64,000 nucleotides of DNA, from positions 26,914 to 90,913 of the forward strand of contig JAJCZM010000027.1 in assembly GCA_029262375.1 (NCBI GenBank), in the 5' to 3' direction. Both the position numbers and the translations under genes were made by a program. The notes beneath the pieces were generated by a model. It was not told the DNA's origin. It saw nothing but the letters and a program-made list of their open reading frames with translations, and made no database searches. Every line of letters begins with the position of its first letter. The stretch's first letter is position 1. This document shows, piece after piece, positions 52,147 to 60,441 of the stretch. Source of the stretch: Deltaproteobacteria bacterium (GTDB lineage Bacteria > Desulfobacterota > Binatia > UBA1149 > SPBQ01).

Positions 52147-52198
52147 GAGCGGCTGTTTAGCCGAGACGCGCGAGCCAGCCAATCGCCGGTGGGAACGC

Positions 52199-53074
52199 TT
52201 AGCCGGCCGCTTCGATCTTGTCTTGCGTCTTGGTGTCGAAGTCGTCGGCGTCGTGGCGTTCGCGCAGCTGGTGCTCCGGCTTGCCGAACACTCCGTTGAC
52301 CATGCGTCCGCGCGATACCGCTTTACGCGCTTCGACGACGTCCATCCAGCGTTTCACGTTGGTGTAGGTGTGGGTCTCGAGGAACTCGGCCGCGTTGTAC
52401 ACGGCATTGGATACGACGCCGCCGTACCAAGGCCAGATCGCCATATCGGCAATCGTGTACTCGGCGCCGGCCATGTATTCGTTGTCGGCCAGGTGTCGGT
52501 CGAGAACGTCGAGCTGTCGTTTCACTTCCATGGCGAAGCGGTCGATCGCGTACTCGATCTTGATCGGTGCATACGCATAGAAGTGTCCGAAGCCGCCGCC
52601 GAGAAACGGCGTCGCGCCCATCTGCCAGAACAACCACGAAAGACACTCGGCACGGCCGCGCGGATCTTTCGGGATGAACGCGTCGAATTTCTCGGCAAGA
52701 TAGAGAAGCATCGCTCCGGATTCGAAGATTCGTGTCGGCGGATCGGTGCTGTGATCCATCAGCGCCGGAATCTTCGAATTGGGATTGGCCGCGACGAAGC
52801 CGCTGCCGAACTGTCCGCCGTCCATGATGTTGATGAACCAGGCATCGTATTCGGCGCCGCTGTGACCGAGCGCCAGCAGCTCCTCGAACATGATCGTGAC
52901 TTTGATGCCGTTCGGTGTTCCGAGCGAGTAGAGCTGAAACGGGTGCTTACCGACCGGCAGATCCTTTTCATGGGTCGGACCTGCGATCGGCCGATTGATG
53001 CTCGCGAACCGACCTCCGCTCTCGGTGTCCCATTTCCAGATCTTCGGTGGCGTATACTCCGATGACTCGCTCAT
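52199..53074 (-). CDS. yghU: YghU-like glutathione-dependent disulfide-bond oxidoreductase
   Basis: 291 aa from ATG 53074 (MSESSEYTPPKIWKWD), preceded by AGGAAGGA. Near-identical block order to E. coli YghU: GGRFASINRPIAGPTHEK, LPVGKHPFQLYSLGTPNG, NPNSKIPALMDH, FESGAMLLYLAEKF, PFLGGGFGHFYAYAPIK and GAEYTIADMAIWPWYGG. It belongs to the GST superfamily and uses glutathione in disulfide chemistry in the cytosol. A second GST lies at 9099. Confidence 0.95.
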   Translation of the reverse strand: MSESSEYTPPKIWKWDTESGGRFASINRPIAGPTHEKDLPVGKHPFQLYSLGTPNGIKVTIMFEELLALGHSGAEYDAWFINIMDGGQFGSGFVAANPNSKIPALMDHSTDPPTRIFESGAMLLYLAEKFDAFIPKDPRGRAECLSWLFWQMGATPFLGGGFGHFYAYAPIKIEYAIDRFAMEVKRQLDVLDRHLADNEYMAGAEYTIADMAIWPWYGGVVSNAVYNAAEFLETHTYTNVKRWMDVVEARKAVSRGRMVNGVFGKPEHQLRERHDADDFDTKTQDKIEAAG

Positions 53075-53173
53075 GCGTTCAGTTCCTTCCTCGCGGGATA
53101 TTGGCGCGTGCGTGCGCGGGCCGAGCATCGCAGACGCGTGCGCTTCAATCCAGCGGGAAGCTGTCAGTCACGC

Positions 53174-56100
53174 TCAGTCGGACCTGGCCTTCAGTTGCGA
53201 GATGTCCTGCTTATCGAACGGAGTCGTATACACCGCCTCAAAGCACAGGCCGGTCGTCGTGTTCTGTGCCTGCACGATGATCTGCGGTCCAAGACCAGCC
53301 AGGTCGGGCATTTGTAGATTGGCCCCCTTGCCCTTGAACTGAATCTTGGCCTTGAGCGCTTCGTCGGAGCCCTTGAAGCCGACTTTCGAGACGCCGCTAG
53401 GCGCGGCGGCCTTGTCCTTGAACTTGTAGCCGGTGCTCGTCGCCTTCCAGCAGGGCTTCGGCTTGCCGGGCTTGCCGCAATCCTTGCCGCCGAGAGCAAG
53501 AGCCGTGGCGACGTTCGTCGAGCCATCGTAGACGCAAAGCAGGTAGTCGTCGGCCGTCGTCGGGTCGCCGAAGTCTGCGAACGTGGTGAGCGGTCCCTTC
53601 GACCATTTCCACGAGAGCTTGCGCTTGCTCGGGTCTGCGTTGTCTTTGTACTGAAGTTTCGACCCACCGGTAGCCGGTACACGGCAGCCGGCAACTACGG
53701 TCGGGCTGCACGTGTCTGTATCGCATGCGTCTCCGACGCCGTCTGCGTCACTGTCGCCTTGTCCGGGGTTGGCGACCTCGGGGCAGTTGTCGTTGCCGTC
53801 GGTGACGCCGTCTCCATCGGTATCCAGGGCGGATGTGACCGACGTGACCAGTTGGATTTCGCAGGTCGAGGAGCTTGGGCAATCCGCGTTGCTCGTGCAG
53901 GTCGTCGGTACGCGGACGATGCAGCGTGCGCAGTCCGCGTCGCTTGCGCAGCCCACTGTCGTGTGGCGCTGGCAGGTCGAAGTGGGCACATCGCAGGTGT
54001 CGGCTTCGCAGAACGCGCCTTCCTCGCACGTGTCGAGGTCAGGATCGCACACTAGGCCGAGATCGCAGCGGCCGGCCTCGGTCAGAACGATGAGGCTGTT
54101 GTCGCGAACGATCTGCGGATCGAGCTCTCGGTTTTCGTCGAGTCGCCCGGCCGATGTGCACTGGTCCTCGCAGAAGTCGTAGACCTGCAAGACCAAGTCA
54201 TCGGTATCGCCTTCACCGCTCAGATCCAGACCGCCGTGGTCCTGCTCACGCGTCAGGAAGTACACTTTGCTGCCATCCACGCGGAACGGACTGCGTGGAT
54301 CGCAGGCGGCGAAGGTGCAGCGGGTCAGCGCGATGCCGCTGTTGCGGATCTCACCCGTGACGATGTCGAGTACGAACAGGACGTTGTCGTCGATGTCCTC
54401 GTCAATGGGAGAGTTTAGCGACACGTTGCCGTCCCGGCTTTCATCGACCTCGACCGCGACCAGCTGAACGTCGCCGCCGCAACGCGGATCGTTGACACGT
54501 TTTCCGATTACGATGCCACCGGGATCGTTACCGCCCTGGTCCGCGACGAGCGCGTGACCGAAATTGTAGGAGGTGGCCGTCGCTGCGTCGTAGATCACGG
54601 GGACGAAGCCGTTGTAGAAACCGTCGCCGTTCAGATCGGCCGAACAGTAGTCCTCACCGCCTTCGTAGGCACGCATGGCGAACACGTCGCCTTCAGCCTC
54701 GAGGGAGTATACTTGGAGAGCTTCGTCCAGGCAGAACGTTCCGGGATCCGGCAGCGATTCGTTCAAGACGGACGACACGTACGTCCACCCGCAGCTGCCG
54801 ATCGGGTCGCAGATGTCGTGGACGTAAAGACCGTCGCCCGAAGTGGCCGTCGGATTGGGGTTCAGAAAGTCGTAGGCAGCGGCCAGGATCACCGTGTCGC
54901 CGATTGCGGCCGCCCCATCCAGGACGAGGTTCACGGGAGCGGCGTGGCCGTCCCAGAAGTGGACCGGAGCATCGGTGTCGGCGAGATGTACCACACCGTC
55001 GCCGTCCAGATCACCGCTCGGGCAGCTTGCCGTACCCGGACCGCTGTTCTCGAATACACCGAACGTGGCCTTACCGTTGGCAACGCTGAAATTGACGGCC
55101 GGACAGAGGTTCGTCAGCGTGCTCGTATTCGTATCGAACACTCTCAGCACATCGTCGTCGAGCGTTCCGTCGGCTAACAACGCATCGGCTCCGAGCGGGT
55201 CGGTGGGGTCGACGCGGCGCATGAAGACGTCTGCCGCCGAGTTGGTATCGAATCCGATCAGGTCGCTGGCTTCGCTGGTATAAGCAACCAGGGGCGCGCG
55301 ACCTGTCGCTCGACCGAACGCAGTGACGTCACCGGTCGACTGCGCCATGGAATCATTCACGTTGATACGTTCGGTCGTCCGGGTTGCGAGCGTGTGCACG
55401 AATACGTCGGTCGCGCCGTTCGTGTCGCCGCCCGCAAGGTTCGTGGCATCGCTACGAAAGATCACCTGCCGGCCGTCCGTAGTGAACTGCGCATCGTATG
55501 ACGGTCCGTTGGCCTGGGCACCGCCGCTCACTACGCTTACGCGCCGGGTCGTCCCGGCAAAGTCGTCGCGGTAGAAAATGTCGCGTACACCGTTGGTATC
55601 GCCGGGCACAAGGTTCGTTGCGTCGCTTTCGAATACAACCTGGTTGAAGCCTATCGACGATGGATTGAACGACGACCCATTCGCTTCGGCGCCCGTACCG
55701 CTGACGCTGAGGCGGTCGGTAAAACCGAAAGCGCTGTAGAAAATGTCCGTCGCGAGGTTCGTATCGTTTGGGATGAGGTTTGTCGCATCGCTCGCGTACA
55801 CAGCATGCCCGGTCGGCGAGAAGCTGGGGCCGTCGGGTTCTCCACCGCCGTCGGCGAACGTGACACGGGATGAACTACCGAATCCCGTATGCCGCAAGTA
55901 AATGTCCGCGAAACCGTTGGTATCCGGCGTATCGGTGAGATTCGTAGCTTCGCTGACGAAGTAGAGCAGGACATCCTGACCGGTGAAGACACCCGAATAC
56001 GACGGCCCGTCGCCGGTACCGCCGCCGAAAGCCTCACTGACGAGTTCCACGCTCGTCGGTGCCGCCGAACCATCGCCGATCGCAACGAACACGTCGGTCG

Positions 56101-58324
56101 CGGCATTGAGATCGCCGGCAACCACATCCGAGGCATCCGACTCGAACAACACACGAAGGTTGCCGAGCAGGCCGAAGACACTGGTCCCTCTCGAATCACC
56201 CGTGGTGATCTGAGCGCCGATATCGCTCAGGCTGTAGCGCACCGCCAGTTGGCCGACGGGCTGCTTCACGAAGACGTCGGAGTTACCGTTCGTATCGCCG
56301 CCGACCAAGTTGGTCGCATCGCTGGTGAACACGACGAAGTCGCCGTTGTCGGACACGAGCGGTGTATAGCTGTCGCCGTTGACCTCGTTGCCGATGAAAT
56401 CGGTACTCACGCGACGCGTTTGTTTCGCTGCGATCGCGACTTCACTCGTCACGAAGAACACGCGACCTTCGGAGACGGCCAGCGGTCGAGCCTCGAGGTC
56501 GGGCTCCGGCGAGACCGCGATTTGCGCGCCTCCCGTGAGGTCGTTGCCGGCTGCATCGAAGATGCGAAGGATTCCGTCCTCGGTGTCGCCGTCGCCTGTC
56601 ATGTCGCAGGAATTCTGACCGCTCTCCGATTCGACGAAGTAGAGTAGGTCGTCCTCGGTCGTTCCCGCCGGCAGCAGGATGCTTCCGATGTTGGTTCTCA
56701 ACACGGCGCGCGACGTCGGTGTGCCTGAGATCCCGCACGTTAGCGGTGGCGCCTCGAGCGGGCCGAATTCGCCGGTCAGCGGATCGCGGCGCCCGATGAC
56801 AACGTCCGTGGCATCACCGTCGTCGTTACGATCGATGCCGTCGATGCGCTCGGTGATCGTCATGTCCGCCAGCTCATCGCGTGCGACCAAATCTTCCAAC
56901 GGAACCGGCGGGCCGGCTTCCAGTTTGTAAAACACGCAAGGACCGTCGATTCCGCAGTCACCTGAACAGCTCGCACTCGGATTGTCTTGGCACATGCCGG
57001 TCAGGCCGTTGGCGCTACGCGGTAGAATCACCGGCCCGATGCCGCCCTCGGAAACCAGGATGCTGAAGTCGAACAGGGAGTCTCCGCAGAAGCCGTCCGG
57101 GCAATCGAACGGGCCGCTGCATGACGAACCGTTGAATGCACCGCCAACGCAGCTGGTGGGTTCGCACGTGCCGCCGGGGCATTCGCTATCGATGTTGCAG
57201 GGCATGCCGGCGTTCGCACCGGCGAGACAGGCTTGACCGGTATCGCTACCGCGCGCGACACGTAAGATGGTGTATGGAGCGTCCGCCGTGCCGAACAGTT
57301 GCAGGTAGGAACCGACGGTTTCCTTCGGTTCGAAGACGGGGTCGAGCTTTCGGCCCTCCGGTGAGAAGGACCCCACGAAGGTCGAGCCGGTGATAGCCAG
57401 ATCGAATGCGATGTTTGCGCGCACCAGACGCGCAGCGGGCTCGCCGTCGAGCAACTCGCGAATGCCGTCCCAGTTGAAAGGTATATAGAGGTTACCGACT
57501 TCGTCGAGTGCGAAGTGGATTTCGTCCGCGCCGAGCAGCGGTTCGCAAGGCGGCTCGTCTTCTACGCATTCTACTTGGTAGTTGTTCGGCGGTGGTAGCG
57601 CGACCAGGCCTGAGAACGTGATGCCGCGCGACGATGTCGAGCACGACCCCGACGTGTTGTAGAGTTTGTCGACGCAGGCGAGCGTTCCGCTCGCAGAAGC
57701 GCAGTCGGCAATGCCGCAGGTAAGCGGTTCGTTTGCGTCGGTGACTACGACGGCGACCGATCCTGTCAGCGTGCGATCGTTGTCATCCGGCGCGCAAGTC
57801 CCGCCGTCACAATCTGCACTGTCGCCGCAAGGTGTGCCCGGCTCGGTTCCCCCGACACATCGTGCATCGGTATCGGGGAAGCGGAAGCCCAGCGAGCGCA
57901 CGCCGCTGCGGTCGACGATTTCGACATCGGCTTGTGCTTGCGGGAGACAAAACGCGGTACCGCCCGCGCCGAGCGCTGATTCACAGCCGGCGATCTCGGA
58001 GGCGAGTCCGGCGCAGTCAGCCTCGGCCGTGAGAATGACCGCCGTTGGATTGCCGGCCGGCGGCGTGAAGAGAATCGTCACGACATGATCGGTTTCGAGC
58101 GCGCTCAAACCGAGTGAGCTGTCACAGTTGCGCAGCGAGACCTCGATTCGCTCGCCGGGGGCTGCGAACGGTCGGTTCGTCTGACCTTGCGCGCCGTCGA
58201 ACAATGGGCGGACACCGGGAATGAGGTTGCAGGCGCTCTCGGCGGGTGTGATCCAGACGATCGAGAGCAGTGCCGCGCTACCTAGTAGTGTTGCCGCGTG
58301 TCGGCGGCGAAGTATATGCAACAT
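53174..58324 (-). CDS. Giant secreted protein: seven-repeat propeller, TSP3-like repeats, shared C-terminal module
   Basis: 1716 aa. SD GGAGGGGG before ATG 58324; signal peptide HAATLLGSAALLSIVWITPA. Residues 1-630 are a Cys-rich, beta-rich region with CVGGTEPGTPCGDSADC-type repeats. Residues about 633-1041 (nt 55200-56425) hold seven repeats of about 55 residues with SDATNLVxGDTNGxxDVF-like cores, as in PD40/TolB propellers, so a seven-bladed propeller is likely. Later Cys/Asp repeats (DTDGDGVTDGNDNCPE, DSDADGVGDACD) are thrombospondin type 3-like calcium sites. The last ~170 residues are the Lys-rich module shared with the proteins at 803 and 45800 (KLQYKD, KLSWKW, GYKFKDK, KAKIQFKG). It stands alone. 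Surface or extracellular structural role is inferred; no enzyme motif seen. Confidence 0.8.
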   Translation of the reverse strand: MLHILRRRHAATLLGSAALLSIVWITPAESACNLIPGVRPLFDGAQGQTNRPFAAPGERIEVSLRNCDSSLGLSALETDHVVTILFTPPAGNPTAVILTAEADCAGLASEIAGCESALGAGGTAFCLPQAQADVEIVDRSGVRSLGFRFPDTDARCVGGTEPGTPCGDSADCDGGTCAPDDNDRTLTGSVAVVVTDANEPLTCGIADCASASGTLACVDKLYNTSGSCSTSSRGITFSGLVALPPPNNYQVECVEDEPPCEPLLGADEIHFALDEVGNLYIPFNWDGIRELLDGEPAARLVRANIAFDLAITGSTFVGSFSPEGRKLDPVFEPKETVGSYLQLFGTADAPYTILRVARGSDTGQACLAGANAGMPCNIDSECPGGTCEPTSCVGGAFNGSSCSGPFDCPDGFCGDSLFDFSILVSEGGIGPVILPRSANGLTGMCQDNPSASCSGDCGIDGPCVFYKLEAGPPVPLEDLVARDELADMTITERIDGIDRNDDGDATDVVIGRRDPLTGEFGPLEAPPLTCGISGTPTSRAVLRTNIGSILLPAGTTEDDLLYFVESESGQNSCDMTGDGDTEDGILRIFDAAGNDLTGGAQIAVSPEPDLEARPLAVSEGRVFFVTSEVAIAAKQTRRVSTDFIGNEVNGDSYTPLVSDNGDFVVFTSDATNLVGGDTNGNSDVFVKQPVGQLAVRYSLSDIGAQITTGDSRGTSVFGLLGNLRVLFESDASDVVAGDLNAATDVFVAIGDGSAAPTSVELVSEAFGGGTGDGPSYSGVFTGQDVLLYFVSEATNLTDTPDTNGFADIYLRHTGFGSSSRVTFADGGGEPDGPSFSPTGHAVYASDATNLIPNDTNLATDIFYSAFGFTDRLSVSGTGAEANGSSFNPSSIGFNQVVFESDATNLVPGDTNGVRDIFYRDDFAGTTRRVSVVSGGAQANGPSYDAQFTTDGRQVIFRSDATNLAGGDTNGATDVFVHTLATRTTERINVNDSMAQSTGDVTAFGRATGRAPLVAYTSEASDLIGFDTNSAADVFMRRVDPTDPLGADALLADGTLDDDVLRVFDTNTSTLTNLCPAVNFSVANGKATFGVFENSGPGTASCPSGDLDGDGVVHLADTDAPVHFWDGHAAPVNLVLDGAAAIGDTVILAAAYDFLNPNPTATSGDGLYVHDICDPIGSCGWTYVSSVLNESLPDPGTFCLDEALQVYSLEAEGDVFAMRAYEGGEDYCSADLNGDGFYNGFVPVIYDAATATSYNFGHALVADQGGNDPGGIVIGKRVNDPRCGGDVQLVAVEVDESRDGNVSLNSPIDEDIDDNVLFVLDIVTGEIRNSGIALTRCTFAACDPRSPFRVDGSKVYFLTREQDHGGLDLSGEGDTDDLVLQVYDFCEDQCTSAGRLDENRELDPQIVRDNSLIVLTEAGRCDLGLVCDPDLDTCEEGAFCEADTCDVPTSTCQRHTTVGCASDADCARCIVRVPTTCTSNADCPSSSTCEIQLVTSVTSALDTDGDGVTDGNDNCPEVANPGQGDSDADGVGDACDTDTCSPTVVAGCRVPATGGSKLQYKDNADPSKRKLSWKWSKGPLTTFADFGDPTTADDYLLCVYDGSTNVATALALGGKDCGKPGKPKPCWKATSTGYKFKDKAAAPSGVSKVGFKGSDEALKAKIQFKGKGANLQMPDLAGLGPQIIVQAQNTTTGLCFEAVYTTPFDKQDISQLKARSD

Positions 58325-58583
58325 GGAATTCCCCCTCCAGATCGAGCAGTGCGAAGAGTATCTGTGCAGTTACGCCGACGGTAGGAGAATTCTGGTTTCG
58401 CGAACACTGCGCTCGCGATTTCCCCGTTCGCGCTTCTGAGCGAAGTGACGCGTCTGTACCGCCGCGCGTTGCATGTGCGGGGTTTCCCTTATGCGGAATC
58501 TTGGCGAAGGCGGGCTGGTGTAGTAGCAGAGTTCAACCGGGCTCGTTTAGCACGACGTTCGCAACAACCACGAGGGCAACGCA

Positions 58584-59489
58584 ATGCATGTGATTCGAAT
58601 ATCCACCGCCATTTTCTCAATACTCTTCGTGGCAGTGAGCGCGCACGCAGCCGGACCGGTCTCGGTTACGGCATGCGGCCAATCGTATGCGGGGGAGGGA
58701 TCTCTCGTTGCCGACCTAGATTGCAGCGGCTACGCGGGCGATGCCGTATCGATCAAGAAGGGATCGCTGGACCTCGCCGGGTTCACTCTTACTGCCGGAC
58801 TACAGCACGGCATTGTTTGCGAGGGGCGTTGTTCCGTCGATGGCGGCGGAGGTAGCGTCGTTGGTGCCGGCATTGATGGTATCCACAATGCCGGCCGTCG
58901 GCTCGCCGTCTCGGATCTGACGATCTCGCTCAGCGGTCGCAACGGAATCGGTGCGCCCGGTACGTTGCCCTACGCGGTGAAGCGCAGTCATGTGACCGTC
59001 TCTGGTTCGACGATCAGCAACAGCGCAGAGCGCGGAATCAATTCACGCAAAGCAAGCGTTAGCAATTCGACCATCAGCGGGAACGGGCTTTCCGGTCTGT
59101 ATATAGCGCGGAACCTCGACATTACGGACAGCGATGTCAGCGCCAACGGGAACTACGGAATCTACTCGGAAGGCAAAGTTCTGGTTGATGGCTGTACTGT
59201 GAATTCGAATTCGAGGACCGGCGCGCGTGGAATTCGCGGTCTTCGCGTCAGCGCATCGGACGTCTCCGGCAACGGACGCAACGGTCTCGAGTGTCGAAAG
59301 ATCCTGGTGACGCTGTCGACAGTAAACAACAATGATCTGTACGGGGCCGTGAGTAGTCGGCACGTTACTTCTTCCGACTCGACGATCTGTGGCAACTCCG
59401 CCGGCGATTTGTACCTCGTCACCGAGCCGAAGATCTCGCTGACGACAACGCAATGTGCAGGGCATCCTGATTGTCTGCCCTGTCTGTAG
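58584..59489 (+). CDS. Secreted right-handed beta-helix protein
   Basis: 301 aa. Signal peptide (ISTAIFSILFVAVSAHAAG). The mature part repeats short strands with Ser/Asn-rich turns (VSGSTISNSAERGINSRK, SVSNSTISGNGLSGLYI, DSDVSANGNYGIYSEGK), the pattern of right-handed parallel beta helices of the NosD/PbH1 kind. It ends with a Cys-rich tail CAGHPDCLPCL. No catalytic residues for a lyase or hydrolase are obvious, so glycan binding or a surface structure is possible. It is divergent from the giant protein across 259 bp with no other coding. Confidence 0.8.
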   Translation: MHVIRISTAIFSILFVAVSAHAAGPVSVTACGQSYAGEGSLVADLDCSGYAGDAVSIKKGSLDLAGFTLTAGLQHGIVCEGRCSVDGGGGSVVGAGIDGIHNAGRRLAVSDLTISLSGRNGIGAPGTLPYAVKRSHVTVSGSTISNSAERGINSRKASVSNSTISGNGLSGLYIARNLDITDSDVSANGNYGIYSEGKVLVDGCTVNSNSRTGARGIRGLRVSASDVSGNGRNGLECRKILVTLSTVNNNDLYGAVSSRHVTSSDSTICGNSAGDLYLVTEPKISLTTTQCAGHPDCLPCL

Positions 59490-59532
59490 CTGTTAAAGGC
59501 ACTGTCCCATCGGAACGTCGTTTCGTTGCCAG

Positions 59533-59553
59533 TATCGCGAAGCGCTAGCGATA
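59533..59553. other. Inverted repeat between the beta-helix gene and pirin
   Basis: TATCGC and GCGATA are perfect 6-bp arms with nine bases between, around an internal AGCGCT palindrome. It may be a stem or a regulatory site; no T-tract follows. Confidence 0.3.
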
Positions 59554-59600
59554 TGCGAACCCGTCGATGACACCGGACTATTCTCCCGGATGAGCGTGAC

Positions 59601-60317
59601 ATGCTGAAGATTCGAAGGTCCGATGACCGAGGCCTCGCAGACATTGACTGGCTGCATAGTCGCCACACGTTCTCGTTCGCGGACTATCATGACTCCGAGT
59701 TCATGGGGTTCGGTTCGCTGCGCGTGATCAACGAGGATCGCATCGAGCCGAGTAGGGGATTCTCGACACACGCTCACCGAGATATGGAGATCGTCACCTA
59801 CGTTCTCGAAGGGGCGCTCGAACACAAAGACAGCATTGGTAGTCGCGGCGTCATCCGCCCCGGCGACGTTCAGCGCATGTCCGCGGGCACGGGAATCCGC
59901 CATAGCGAGTTCAATCATTCCGAATCGGACGCGGTGCATTTGCTGCAAATCTGGATTCTGCCGCAGCAAACCGGCCTTGCGCCTGAGTACGAGCAGAAGG
60001 CGTTCTCGGATTCGGACAAGCGTGGAGTGCTGAGATTGGTCGGCTCTCGTGATGGGCGTGATGGTTCGGTGGTCATCCATCAGGACATCGACATGTACGC
60101 GGCGCTATTGTCTGAGGACGGTTCAGCGAGCCATGACTTGGATGCAGGACGCGCCGGCTGGTTGCAGGTTGCGCGCGGAGAGATCGAACTCGGCGAGCAC
60201 CGACTACAGGCCGGGGACGGTGTCGCAATCGAAGGTCCGTATTCGATGCTAATGACCGGCGTTCCCGGAAACGGCGATGCCGAGGTCCTGTTCTTCGACA
60301 TGCAGCACGACGGATGA
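59601..60317 (+). CDS. Pirin family protein
   Basis: 238 aa. Bicupin with metal-binding residues in the N-terminal barrel: RGFSTHAHRDMEIVTYVLEG (H-A-H, E) and GIRHSEFNHSE, as in YhhW/pirin quercetin 2,3-dioxygenases. Upstream marks are SFADYHDSEFMGFGSLRVIN. Bacterial pirins may be quercetinases or redox-linked regulators; the substrate here is unknown. It stands alone between two secreted genes. Confidence 0.92.
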   Translation: MLKIRRSDDRGLADIDWLHSRHTFSFADYHDSEFMGFGSLRVINEDRIEPSRGFSTHAHRDMEIVTYVLEGALEHKDSIGSRGVIRPGDVQRMSAGTGIRHSEFNHSESDAVHLLQIWILPQQTGLAPEYEQKAFSDSDKRGVLRLVGSRDGRDGSVVIHQDIDMYAALLSEDGSASHDLDAGRAGWLQVARGEIELGEHRLQAGDGVAIEGPYSMLMTGVPGNGDAEVLFFDMQHDG

Positions 60318-60342
60318 ATCGCGACCGTCCCGGCCGATTCAC

Positions 60343-60378
60343 CGCTACCGGAACAGAGCCACCCCCCAACCGGTAGCG
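60343..60378 (+). terminator. Hairpin after the pirin gene
   Basis: CGCTACCGG (60343-60351) pairs perfectly with CCGGTAGCG (60370-60378), 9-bp stem, 18-base loop, 25 nt after the stop. No T-run follows, so termination is only possible. Confidence 0.35.
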
Positions 60379-60441
60379 AGCTTGTCCTAGTCGGTTTCGC
60401 AGTGTTACGGTCTAACGATCTTTGCGTTAGGATAGCCGACC

